A stretch of DNA of 26,250 nt from CAZLNO01 sp964561005. Its GTDB lineage: Bacteria > Pseudomonadota > Alphaproteobacteria > Kiloniellales > Rhodovibrionaceae. A program made the position numbers and the translations under genes. Positions 1-8,964 of the stretch are shown piece after piece (positions within the stretch are counted from its first letter, which is position 1; each line of letters opens with the position of its first letter). Under the pieces are notes generated by a model that was not told the origin of the DNA, searched no databases, and was given only the letters and a program-made list of their open reading frames with translations. The DNA is taken from contig CAZLNO010000050.1 of NCBI GenBank assembly GCA_964561005.1, positions 1-26,250 of the forward strand, given 5' to 3'.

Positions 1-2
1 GC

Positions 3-830
3 AATCCCTGTGCGGCGGCGTGCAGCCCGTGCAATCCGTGCGCGGCGAACCCGTGCAATCCCTGCGCGGCGGCCAATCCGTGCAACCCGTGCGCGGCGGC
101 GTGCAATCCGTGCAACCCCTGCGCGGCGGCGTGCAACCCGTGCAACCCCTGCGCGGCAAACCCGTGCAATCCGTGCGCGGCGGCCAATCCGTGCAATCCC
201 TGTGCGGCGGCGTGCGGCCCGTGCAATCCGTGTGCGGCCAATCCGTGCAATCCGTGCGCGGCGGCGAACCCGTGCAATCCCTGCGGCGCTTGCGGGGCCT
301 GCAATCCGTGCGGCGCGGGCGGCAATGCCGAACTGAAGCCGGAGGAGGCGGTCGCCGTCTACGACTGCCTGCTGAAGGACCTGCGGACGGCCTATGCGAA
401 GTCGGGCGATCCGACCGCCGAGAACTTCGTCGACTGGCGCCGGTATTCGCAGCGGCCCTACGTCTCGGCCACGCACGGCGGGCGCTACGTGCAGAACTAC
501 GCCAACGCGGAGGCGCGCGCCTACGGCAACTACGAGGACGCCGGAGAGATGCCGGCGGGGGCCGTGCTGGCCAAGGACAGCTTCAGCGTCTCCAAGAAGG
601 GCCAGGCCAAGCTGGGGCCGCTGTTCATCATGGAGAAGATGCCCGAGGGCTGGCACGCCAAGTCCGACGACTGGAAGTACAGCATGATCATGCCGAACGG
701 TCAGGTCGTCGGCGAAACCAAGGGCAAGGGTGCCGGCAACGTCGAGTTCTGCATCTCCTGCCACAAGGTCGGCTCGCCGCAGGGCGTGGACTCGATGTTC
801 TTCCTGCCCGCCGACCTGCGGGTGAAATAG
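3..830 (+). CDS. Cysteine-repeat cytochrome P460 family protein (5' end missing)
   Basis: The frame is open from the window edge, so the start and any signal peptide are missing; 275 residues are visible. Residues 1-106 are a low-complexity tract of NPCNPCAA-type repeats (variants AANPCNPC, AAACNPCNPC, GAC) with 28 cysteines. Residues 107-275 resemble a cytochrome P460 domain, ending with the haem-c motif CISCH (C250, C253, H254) and a DSMFFLP stretch. P460 proteins are periplasmic c-type haem proteins; some oxidise hydroxylamine, others have no known substrate. All three plus-strand frames are open through the repeat; only this one runs into the haem domain. The Sel1 gene starts 16 nt downstream and may be co-transcribed. 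The role of the cysteine tract (metal binding, disulfide network or cofactor attachment) is unknown. The haem-protein call is fairly sure; the enzymatic activity is not. Confidence 0.85.
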   Translation, partial: NPCAAACSPCNPCAANPCNPCAAANPCNPCAAACNPCNPCAAACNPCNPCAANPCNPCAAANPCNPCAAACGPCNPCAANPCNPCAAANPCNPCGACGACNPCGAGGNAELKPEEAVAVYDCLLKDLRTAYAKSGDPTAENFVDWRRYSQRPYVSATHGGRYVQNYANAEARAYGNYEDAGEMPAGAVLAKDSFSVSKKGQAKLGPLFIMEKMPEGWHAKSDDWKYSMIMPNGQVVGETKGKGAGNVEFCISCHKVGSPQGVDSMFFLPADLRVK

Positions 831-846
831 CGGCAGGGCACCGCCC

Positions 847-1425
847 ATGACCCGGCGCAAGGCCCTGCTGGCGTCGGGCGCCGCGAGGACCACGGCGGCG
901 GTCGGCCGGCCCTTCGGGTGCCGGTCGGCCGTCGTCTCGTCTTTTCTGCCCGTCGCGACGATCGGCCTCGTGCTGGCCCTTCTTCCGCCCATGGTGGAGG
1001 AGGCGGCGGCGCAGGAGGTCGGCTACCCCGAGGCCGCCCGGCTGTACGACGGCGGCCGGATCGCCGCGGCGGCCGAGGCTTTTCGGTCCCTGGCGGAGGC
1101 CGGCAACGTCGCCGCGCAGGTGACCCTCGCCGGCCTGTACGAAAACGGCGAGGTCACCGGCACGCCGGACCTGGAGTCGGCGGCGCGCTGGTATCGCGAG
1201 GCGGCCGAGCAGGGCGACCCGACGGCGCAGATGAACCTGGGCGACCTCTACGCCCGCGGCCGGGGCGTGCCGCGCGATCTTGTGCGGGCCTGGGTCTGGC
1301 TCGGCCGCGCGGCCAGGCAGGATCGCGCCTGGGCGGCGCGCCGGCGCGACCAGGTGGCGGAACAGATGACCTCGGAGCAGCTCGCCCGCGCGCGGCGGAA
1401 CCTGCGGGACGCAGCCCGACAGTAG
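847..1425 (+). CDS. Sel1-repeat (TPR-like) protein, probably membrane-anchored or exported
   Basis: The product is 192 residues. The N-terminus is basic (MTRRK) with one hydrophobic segment at about residues 33-48 (FLPVATIGLVLALLPP) followed by AAAQE, which could be a cleaved signal or an anchor. Two Sel1-like repeats follow: about 88-124 (AAQVTLAGLYENG ... ARWYREAAEQG) and 125-158 (DPTAQMNLGDLYARGRGV ... WVWLGRAA). The C-terminus is charged and helical. Sel1 repeats form helical hairpins that mediate protein-protein contacts in envelope and signalling complexes. The start at 847 has a modest GCAGGG upstream and is the only in-frame ATG ahead of the hydrophobic segment; the roughly 30-residue pre-segment is long for a signal peptide. 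The gene follows the P460 gene by 16 nt, suggesting one transcript. No specific partner can be named. Confidence 0.75.
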   Translation: MTRRKALLASGAARTTAAVGRPFGCRSAVVSSFLPVATIGLVLALLPPMVEEAAAQEVGYPEAARLYDGGRIAAAAEAFRSLAEAGNVAAQVTLAGLYENGEVTGTPDLESAARWYREAAEQGDPTAQMNLGDLYARGRGVPRDLVRAWVWLGRAARQDRAWAARRRDQVAEQMTSEQLARARRNLRDAARQ

Positions 1426-1443
1426 GGCAGGCTTCAGCCTGCC
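1426..1443. terminator. Perfect 8-bp stem-loop between convergent genes
   Basis: GGCAGGCT and AGCCTGCC form a perfect 8-bp stem with a 2-nt loop directly after the Sel1 stop codon. The uracil permease gene ends at 1519 from the other side, so a terminator is expected here. There is no T-tract on either strand, so a classical intrinsic terminator is not proven; it could instead be a dispersed stem-loop repeat. Confidence 0.35.
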
Positions 1444-1518
1444 TTGCGGCGGTCATGGCATGGCGTGCCGAAGCATGCCCTGCGCATCCCGCCGCCGGAC
1501 GCATCGAGCGCCATTGTC

Positions 1519-2826
1519 TCACCCGTGGCCCAGCACCTGCTCGATGTCGCCGGCGATCCGCTTGCCGGGGAGGATCTGGTTGAGCGCGATGCCCACGATC
1601 GCCGCCAGCGCCATGCCCGACAGCTCGACGAACTCCCCGACCGGCAGCACCGCGCCGCCGATGCCGATCACCAGGATGACCGAGCAGATCGTCAGGTTGC
1701 GCTTCTCGCCCAGGTCGACGCGCGCCTCCACCAGGGTGCGCAGGCCCGAGGCGGCGATGATGCCGAACAGCAGGATGGACACCCCGCCCATCACCGCCGT
1801 CGGGATGGACTCGAGGAAGGCCGCGAAGTAGCCCAGGAAGCCCAGCGCCACCGCCAGGCACGCGGCGCCGCCGATGACCCAGACGCTGAACACCCGCGTG
1901 ATCGCCAGCACGCCGATGTTCTCGCCATAGGTGGTGTTCGGCGGTCCGCCGAGGCAGGCGGCCAGCATCGTCGCCGCGCCGTCGCCCGCCAGCGAGCGGT
2001 GCAGCCCCGGCGTCTTCACGGTGTTGCGGCCGATCACCTTGGAGATGACGAGCTGGTCGCCGATGTGTTCGGCGATCGTGACCACCGCCACCGGCACCAG
2101 CAGCAGGAAGATCTGCGGCGGGACTCGGGTCTCGTGGGTGACGAAGGGGATGACGAAGTCGGGCGCGCGCAGCAGCCGGGCTTCCGCGATGGCGCCGAAG
2201 TCGACCAGCCCGGCCAGGGCGGCGATGACGTAGCCCGCCAGAATGCCGATCAGCACCGGCACCATCGACAGGAAGCCGCGCAGGAACACCGCCGACAGGA
2301 TGGTCACGGCCAGCGTCGCCAGCGCGACGCCGAAGTGCAGGGCGCTGTAGCTCTGCGTTTGCGGGTCGTTGGTGGCCATGTCGATGGCGACCGAGGCCAG
2401 CGACAGCCCGATGACCATGATTACCGGTCCCACCACCACCGGCGGCAGCAGCCGCAGCAGCCAGTCCACGCCGAAGCGCCCGATCGCCGCGGCCACCGCC
2501 AGGTACACCAGCCCGGCGGCGAAGGCGCCGACCAGCGCGCCCGACACGCCCGCCAGCTCGGCGCCGGCGGTGATCGGCGCGATGAAGGCGAAGGAGGAGC
2601 CGAGGTAGGCGGGAATGCCCCCCTTGGTGATCGCGATGTAGGCCAGCGTGCCCAGGCCGCTGGTCACCAGGGCGACCGCCGGGCTCAGCCCGGTCAGCAG
2701 CGGCACCAGGATGGTGGCGCCGAACATGGCGAAGAGGTGCTGGACCGACAGCACCAGCCAGCGCGGCCCCGCCGGCCGCTCGTGCAGACCCAGGGCCGGC
2801 GACTCGGCCCCCTGATTCGTGCTCAT
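1519..2826 (-). CDS. uraA: Uracil/xanthine permease, NCS2 family (UraA-like)
   Basis: This 435-residue polytopic membrane protein has the NCS2 length and hallmarks. The N-terminal QHLFAMFGATILVPLLTG segment is at about 29-46. AEHIGDQ is at 252-258, where the first Glu (E253) aligns with the uracil-binding Glu of UraA. PNTTYGENIGV is at 296-306 with the second conserved Glu (E302), followed by AITRVFSVWVIGG. The family moves uracil or xanthine inward with protons. Uracil is favoured because a uracil phosphoribosyltransferase gene lies divergently 180 bp away, giving import followed by capture as UMP. The position of UraA His245 is Asp257 here, which I believe also occurs in other uracil-type members. 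The intervening divergent region probably carries both promoters; I see no strong -35/-10 pair in it. Confidence 0.93.
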   Translation of the reverse strand: MSTNQGAESPALGLHERPAGPRWLVLSVQHLFAMFGATILVPLLTGLSPAVALVTSGLGTLAYIAITKGGIPAYLGSSFAFIAPITAGAELAGVSGALVGAFAAGLVYLAVAAAIGRFGVDWLLRLLPPVVVGPVIMVIGLSLASVAIDMATNDPQTQSYSALHFGVALATLAVTILSAVFLRGFLSMVPVLIGILAGYVIAALAGLVDFGAIAEARLLRAPDFVIPFVTHETRVPPQIFLLLVPVAVVTIAEHIGDQLVISKVIGRNTVKTPGLHRSLAGDGAATMLAACLGGPPNTTYGENIGVLAITRVFSVWVIGGAACLAVALGFLGYFAAFLESIPTAVMGGVSILLFGIIAASGLRTLVEARVDLGEKRNLTICSVILVIGIGGAVLPVGEFVELSGMALAAIVGIALNQILPGKRIAGDIEQVLGHG

Positions 2827-3006
2827 GGTTCTTCGCTCCCCCCGGTCGAATGGCGTGGCGCCGGCCGGGTCAGGCCGACACCGGCGCGGAGACTAGCACA
2901 GTCGCCCCACGGGCCAAGGCTGCGCGCGCGGCGCCTCGACAGGGGCCGGGGGGTTGCGTATGACGGGCGCGTGATGCGTCCGGGCGCGCTTGCAAGGGAG
3001 GGTTCG

Positions 3007-3657
3007 ATGTCGGCGACTCAGGAAGACCGGGAAGGCGTGCAGGTGGTCCGGCATCCCCTGGTACAGCACAAGCTGACCCAGATGCGCCGGGCGGAGACTT
3101 CGACCTCCGGTTTCCGCCGCCTGGCGCGGGAAGTGTCGCTTCTGCTCGCCTACGAGGTGACGCGCGACATTCCCCTGGAGTACGTCGACATCGAAACCCC
3201 GATCGCGCCGATGCGCGCCCCGGTGGTGGCCGGCAAGAAGCTGTGCCTGGTCTCCATCCTGCGCGCGGGCAACGGCATCCTGGAGGGCATGCTCGACCTG
3301 CTGCCGCACGCGCGGGTCGGGCATGTCGGGCTGTATCGCGATCCGGAGACGCTGCGCCCGGTGGAGTACTATTTCAAGGTGCCCGGCGCGCTGGACGAGC
3401 GCCTGACCATTGTCTGCGATCCCATGCTGGCGACCGGCCATACCGCCGCCGCCGCCATCGAGCGGCTGAAGCAACAGGGCGCGCGGCAGATCAAGTTCCT
3501 CTGCCTGCTGGCCGCGCCGGAGGGCGTGGCGGTGCTGCGCCGGGCGCACCCCGACGTCACCATCTTCACCGCCGCCGTCGACGACAAGCTGAACGGGAAG
3601 GGGTACATAGTCCCGGGCCTGGGCGACGCCGGCGACCGCATCTACGGCACGCGCTGA
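3007..3657 (+). CDS. upp: Uracil phosphoribosyltransferase
   Basis: The product converts uracil and PRPP to UMP and diphosphate in the cytoplasm. It has 216 residues, normal for the family. Seen in the sequence: HPLVQHKLTQMR at 16-27, SILRAGNGILEGM at 83-95, the PRPP loop DPMLATGHTA at 138-147, and the uracil-binding end YIVPGLGDAGDR at 200-211. The usual loop is DPMLATGGS or a close variant, so the GHTA ending is somewhat unusual. The start at 3007 is chosen because AAGGGAGG sits about 5 nt upstream and the protein begins where the family begins, although the frame is open much further upstream. It is divergent from the uracil permease gene. Its 3' end overlaps the convergent MFS gene by 16 nt. 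Confidence 0.95.
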   Translation: MSATQEDREGVQVVRHPLVQHKLTQMRRAETSTSGFRRLAREVSLLLAYEVTRDIPLEYVDIETPIAPMRAPVVAGKKLCLVSILRAGNGILEGMLDLLPHARVGHVGLYRDPETLRPVEYYFKVPGALDERLTIVCDPMLATGHTAAAAIERLKQQGARQIKFLCLLAAPEGVAVLRRAHPDVTIFTAAVDDKLNGKGYIVPGLGDAGDRIYGTR

Positions 3658-4799
3658 GCCGGCACGGCGCGCGCGCGGCGAGACAGCAGCAGCGCCAGGA
3701 CCCCGCCGGCCGCGCTCATCCCCGCCATCGCCAGGAAGGCCCGCCCGCCGGTCGCGTCGTAAAGCGCTCCGGCGGCCGCCATCGCGAGGCCCATGCCGAC
3801 GCCGCCGCTCACCGCGCTGTAGACGCCCTGCGCCGTGCTCTGCAGGCCGGCCGGGGCGCGGCGGGCGATGAAGTGCATGGCCCCCAGGTGGGCGGCGCCG
3901 AAGGTGGCGGCGTGCAGCGCTTGCACCACCGCCAGCGCCGGCAGCGCCGTGGTCAGGCCCAGGGTCGTCCAGCGCACCAGGCCGCCCAGGGCCGCGGCCA
4001 GCAGCAGGCCGAGCGGCCCCAGCCGCGCCAGAACGCGACCGCCGACGGCGAACAGCAGGATCTCCGCCACCACGCCCTCCGCCCATAGCCAGCCGACGGT
4101 GGCGGGCGAGAGGCCCTGGGCCGTCCAGTGCACGGCGGAGAAGGCGTAGTAGACGGCGTGGCTGGCCTGCAGCAGCGCGCCGACGCCCAGGAACAGCAGA
4201 AAGGGACGATCGGCCAGGAGCGCCGTCGCGGGGGCGGGCCGGTGCGGCGTCTCCTGCCGTTCACTTTCCGGCAACAGCCGGGTCGCCAACAGCAACAGCC
4301 CGAAGCCGGCCAGCACGGCCCAGGCGACCAGCTCCGGGCTCCGCCCGTCCAGCGCCTCGCCCATCCCCAGCACCGCCAGCAGGAAGGCGAGCGAGCCCCA
4401 CAGCCGCACGCGGCCGTAGTCGAAACCGTGCCGCCCGGCGGCGGCCAGGGTCCGGCTGTCGCCGATGGGAATCGTCGCCTGGAAGGCCGGGAACACGAGC
4501 AGGTGAACGAATAGCAGCGCCCAGAACCCCTCGGCGACGAGGAAGGCCGTCGCCGCGATCAGGGCGAAGACGGCCAGGGCACTCAGCACCCGCCGGCGTT
4601 GTCCCGCGCGGTCGGCCAGGCGCCCGAGGGCCGGGTTGCTGGCGACCTTCAGCCAGGTGCCCAGTGCCAGGATCGTCCCGATCTCCGCGCCGCTGAGCCC
4701 GCGATGCGTCAGGAACACCGGCCAGAACGGCAGGAAGACGCCGAGCGCCAGGAAGATCGCGCCATAGAGTCCGGCGAAGGGAAGCGCGGCGCGCGCCAT
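3642..4799 (-). CDS. MFS transporter (MFS_1-like / HcaT-type), possible nucleoside carrier
   Basis: The product is 385 residues with about 12 hydrophobic segments. An MFS motif A version, GRLADRAGQRRR, lies at 59-70 between helices 2 and 3. The N-terminal pattern LPFAGLYGAIFLALGVFLPFWP and the overall length resemble the HcaT/MFS_1-like subfamily, annotated as 3-phenylpropionate carriers or nucleoside:proton symporters. The gene starts 11 nt after the thymidine phosphorylase stop on the same strand, so the two are probably one operon. That context, with uracil uptake and salvage genes next door, makes a pyrimidine nucleoside or related compound a reasonable guess for the substrate; this is inference only. 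The 3' end overlaps upp convergently. Confidence 0.85.
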   Translation of the reverse strand: MARAALPFAGLYGAIFLALGVFLPFWPVFLTHRGLSGAEIGTILALGTWLKVASNPALGRLADRAGQRRRVLSALAVFALIAATAFLVAEGFWALLFVHLLVFPAFQATIPIGDSRTLAAAGRHGFDYGRVRLWGSLAFLLAVLGMGEALDGRSPELVAWAVLAGFGLLLLATRLLPESERQETPHRPAPATALLADRPFLLFLGVGALLQASHAVYYAFSAVHWTAQGLSPATVGWLWAEGVVAEILLFAVGGRVLARLGPLGLLLAAALGGLVRWTTLGLTTALPALAVVQALHAATFGAAHLGAMHFIARRAPAGLQSTAQGVYSAVSGGVGMGLAMAAAGALYDATGGRAFLAMAGMSAAGGVLALLLSRRARAVPAQRVP

Positions 4800-4810
4800 C
4801 GCGGCGCCGT

Positions 4811-6142
4811 CTACGACCTGGGCAGGGGCACCCGCGCCGCGACCAGCGGCAGCGGGTAGGTGTGCGCCTCGCCCAGCACATAGGCCGCGCGCACGCTCGC
4901 CGCGGCGGCCTCGGCCGCCTCTTCGTCGGCGGCGTGGACCACGGCGAGGGGCTGTTCGGGTCCGGCCTTCTCCCCCACCTGGCGCAGTCCCGTCAGGCCG
5001 ACGGCGGGATCGATCGCGTCGGCCGGTTGCCGCCGACCGCCGCCGAGCGCAACCACCGTCCGGCCCAGGGCGCGGGTGTCGACGCGCTGCACGATACCGG
5101 CGGTCCGGGGATGCACCTCCCGTACGACCGGCGCGGCGGCCAGGTGCGCCGCTGGCCGTTCGAGCAGATCGCTCGGGCCACCGTGCGCGGCGACCATCGC
5201 CTGGAAGCGCTCCGCCGCATGGCCGTCGTCCAGTGCCGCCGCCACCTGGCGATAGGCCGTTTCGGGCGTCTCGGCCAGCCCGGCCAGGAGCAGCATCTCG
5301 GTCGCCAGGCGCTCGGTCACGGCGCGCAGCCGCGCGTCGCCGCGGCCGGCGGTGAGCTGCCGGATCGCCTCGGCGACCTCGACGGCATTGCCGGCGGCGC
5401 GGCCCAGCGGCGCGTCCATGTCGGTGATCAGCGCCACCGTCGGCAGGCCGGCCTGCTCGGCCACGCGGGTGAGCGACCCGGCCAGACCGTCGGCGCGTTC
5501 CAGCGTCGTCATGAAGGCGCCGCTGCCGAACTTCACGTCCATCACCAGCCCGTCCAGCCCGGCGGCCAGCTTTTTGGACAGGATGGACGCGACGATCAGC
5601 GGCACCGATTCGACGGTCGCGGTGGCGTCGCGAATGGCGTAGAGGCGGCGGTCCGCCGGGGCGAGCCGAGCCGTCGGACCGGCGATGGCGCAGCCGACCT
5701 CGCGCACGATTCGCTGAAACGTCTCCGCCGACGGCTGGGTGTCATAGCCCGGGATGGCCTCCAGCTTGTCGATCGTGCCGCCGGTGTGCCCCAGGCCGCG
5801 GCCGGCGATCATCGGCACCGCCGCGCCGCAGGCGGCGACCAGCGGGGCCAGGACCAGGCTCACGGTGTCGCCGACGCCCCCGGTGGAGTGCTTGTCCACC
5901 ACTGGCCGGTCCAGCCCGCGCCAGTCCAGACGCGTGCCGGAGTCGGCCATGGCGCGCGTCAGCACGGCGGTCTCGCGATGGGCCAGGCCGCGCCAGCACA
6001 CCGCCATGGCGAAGGCCGCCGCCTGGGCGTCGGTGAGGCGGCCGTCGCCGAGCCCGGCGACCAGATCGACGACCTCGGCGTCCTCCAGCGCCGCCCCCTC
6101 GCGCTTGCGGCGGATGATCTCCTGGTAGAATGGCTCGGTCAT
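4811..6142 (-). CDS. deoA: Thymidine phosphorylase
   Basis: The enzyme splits thymidine or deoxyuridine with phosphate to the base and 2-deoxyribose 1-phosphate. It has 443 residues, the usual length. Visible hallmarks are KHSTGGVGD at 84-92 (phosphate-binding region) and the family signature AGRGLGHTGGTIDKLEAIPG at 113-132. SILSKKLAAG and MDVKFGSGAFM follow, and a C-terminal domain contains GGGRRQPADAIDPAVGL. The start at 6142 gives the standard MTEPFYQEIIRRKREG N-terminus; the upstream SD is weak. It is probably transcribed with the MFS gene 11 nt downstream and complements uraA and upp: base released here can be recaptured by Upp (uracil) or exported. A perfect 6-bp inverted repeat (CGGCGT/ACGCCG, 6186-6199) lies 44 nt upstream and could be an operator. 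Confidence 0.95.
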   Translation of the reverse strand: MTEPFYQEIIRRKREGAALEDAEVVDLVAGLGDGRLTDAQAAAFAMAVCWRGLAHRETAVLTRAMADSGTRLDWRGLDRPVVDKHSTGGVGDTVSLVLAPLVAACGAAVPMIAGRGLGHTGGTIDKLEAIPGYDTQPSAETFQRIVREVGCAIAGPTARLAPADRRLYAIRDATATVESVPLIVASILSKKLAAGLDGLVMDVKFGSGAFMTTLERADGLAGSLTRVAEQAGLPTVALITDMDAPLGRAAGNAVEVAEAIRQLTAGRGDARLRAVTERLATEMLLLAGLAETPETAYRQVAAALDDGHAAERFQAMVAAHGGPSDLLERPAAHLAAAPVVREVHPRTAGIVQRVDTRALGRTVVALGGGRRQPADAIDPAVGLTGLRQVGEKAGPEQPLAVVHAADEEAAEAAAASVRAAYVLGEAHTYPLPLVAARVPLPRS

Positions 6143-6310
6143 GCGGGCAGCCTAGATGTCCTGAACGCCGCCGCCCAGCCCCCGTCGGCGTTGACGCCGC
6201 GTTCACGGCGGCGCGGATCGCGGCAGTCGGCGATCAATCTCCGGCGCGCGCCGACATCGCGATGGCGCGGTTTGTGTGGTAAACGTGCCGAGACAGGGAG
6301 CCGCTCCACC

Positions 6311-6775
6311 ATGACGGCACGCGACGATGATGGCGAAAACCGCGAGCCCAGCTCGCCGGTGTGCTATGCCGGTCACGTGAACCCGGACTATTCCTGGCGC
6401 GCCGGCGAAGGGCCGGAGATCCGGGTGAAGCGGGTGTACGATCCGGTCGGGCCCGGCGATGGACAGCGTATCCTGGTGGACCGGCTGTGGCCGCGCGGTC
6501 TGCGCAAGGCCGAGGCCGGGGTGGATATCTGGCTGCGCGAGGTCGCGCCGAGCACGGCACTGCGCAAATGGTTCCACCAGGACCCCGAGCGCTGGGACGA
6601 CTTCGCGGCGCGCTATCGCGATGAGCTGGCCGAGGGGGCGGAGGCGCTGCAGCCGCTGCTCGACGCTGCTTGCGCGGGACCGGTGACGCTGCTGTTCGCG
6701 GCGCGGGACCGGACGCGCAACCACGCCGTGGTGCTGCGGGACGTGCTCCGCGAGCGCCTGGCCGAGCGCGGGTGA
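6311..6775 (+). CDS. DUF488 family protein
   Basis: The predicted product is 154 residues. The core begins near residue 37 (IRVKRVYDP) and carries RILVDRLWPRG at 53-63, WLREVAPS at 74-81 and a KWFHQDPERWDDFAARYRDEL stretch split around 86-106, all typical of DUF488 (YeaO-like) proteins of about 115-120 residues. The biochemical function is unknown. The start at 6311 has AGGGAG ending 10 nt upstream and is preferred. The first 36 residues look non-conserved, however, and GTG codons at 6359 and 6377 would give a family-sized protein. It is divergent from deoA and convergent with the RAM-domain gene 15 nt downstream, so it is probably monocistronic. Confidence 0.85.
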   Translation: MTARDDDGENREPSSPVCYAGHVNPDYSWRAGEGPEIRVKRVYDPVGPGDGQRILVDRLWPRGLRKAEAGVDIWLREVAPSTALRKWFHQDPERWDDFAARYRDELAEGAEALQPLLDAACAGPVTLLFAARDRTRNHAVVLRDVLRERLAERG

Positions 6776-6790
6776 ACGAGCCCGTCGGCG

Positions 6791-7033
6791 CTATCCGAAC
6801 GCCTTGAAGGCGATGATCGTGAAGGTGTCGGCGATGCCCGGCAGGCGCTGCAGCTTCTCGGTCACGAAGTGGCCGATGTCGGCGTCCTGCGGCAGGTAGC
6901 ACTTCACCAGCAGGTCGTACTGCCCCGAGGTCGAGTGCACCTCGGAGACCTCCCCGAAATTCTGGACGAGTTCGTCGGCCACTTCATAGGCCTTGCCGAG
7001 CTCGCACTTCGTCATCACGAAGATGGTCTGCAT
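6791..7033 (-). CDS. Stand-alone RAM domain protein (Lrp/AsnC effector-binding domain)
   Basis: This is an 80-residue protein made only of the alpha/beta RAM fold: MQTIFVMTKCELGKAYEV, then GEVSEVHSTSGQYDLLVKCY, then LQRLPGIADTFTIIAFKAF. In Lrp/AsnC regulators this domain follows a helix-turn-helix DNA-binding domain and binds amino acids at the dimer or oligomer interface. No helix-turn-helix is encoded here, and the ATG at 7033 has GGGAGG (7044-7049) upstream on this strand. Stand-alone RAM proteins may sense amino acids or modulate full-length Lrp partners. The SGQYDLLVK motif is the conserved core. It is transcribed on the same strand as the helicase upstream, 142 bp away, with a stem-loop between them. 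Confidence 0.85.
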   Translation of the reverse strand: MQTIFVMTKCELGKAYEVADELVQNFGEVSEVHSTSGQYDLLVKCYLPQDADIGHFVTEKLQRLPGIADTFTIIAFKAFG

Positions 7034-7126
7034 GCGCTTCCCTCCCGCCGTCAGGCGTGGCCCGTGTCGTCCAATCGTCCGCGCATGATAGCGGCGCGGC
7101 GGCGCGGGCCAAGGGCCGAAACGACT

Positions 7127-7151
7127 TTGGGCGCCCCAGGGGAGCGCCCAA
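7127..7151 (-). terminator. Stem-loop downstream of the RNA helicase gene
   Basis: TTGGGCGC (7127-7134) and GCGCCCAA (7144-7151) form a perfect 8-bp stem, and the loop can pair further (CCC with GGG). It lies 25 nt after the helicase stop. On the minus strand only a weak T-containing tail (AGTCGTTT) follows, so it is a candidate terminator or mRNA 3' end stabiliser rather than a proven one. Confidence 0.4.
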
Positions 7152-7175
7152 GCGAGCCGGCCGGATGACGTGTCG

Positions 7176-8747
<1,572 letters not shown>

Positions 8748-8819
8748 GTATGCGTCTTTTCGCGATTGTCCCGTTTGATTGGCTGGGCTGATTTGCTTTG
8801 CTCCTCAGGTTGGGCCCGG

Positions 8820-8847
8820 ATCATATGGAGTCAAGGCGCGTTGTCAA
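8820..8847 (-). promoter_or_regulatory. Sigma70-type promoter for the RNA helicase gene
   Basis: Read on the minus strand, TTGACA (8842-8847, consensus -35) is followed by a 16-bp spacer and TATGAT (8820-8825, 5 of 6 matches to the -10). Predicted start is near 8813, leaving a relatively A/T-rich leader of about 66 nt, notable in this GC-rich DNA. Confidence 0.7.
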
Positions 8848-8964
8848 TCATTCGTGCACCGACCCTTATGTTTTTTGCGCAGGGCTATGGTGCGCCCGCG
8901 CCGTTTTGGTTAAATACCCGCGGGTTTCATTTTTGTGACTTATCGTACGAGGCCGACATTGCTG

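Noticed and set aside
10..336. Alternative open frames through the repeat (RAIRARR-like and QPVQSVRG-like)
   Set aside because: They are open only because the DNA repeat unit lacks stops in all frames; neither continues into the P460 domain.
1444..3006. A very long plus-strand open frame (737 codons, ending with upp) running antisense through the uracil permease gene
   Set aside because: Composition is the mirror of the permease gene; only the last 216 codons, from 3007, match a protein family (Upp).
4862..6310. Plus-strand open frame antisense to deoA, in frame with the DUF488 gene
   Set aside because: It is His-, Gly- and Arg-rich shadow sequence; deoA on the other strand has full family motifs.
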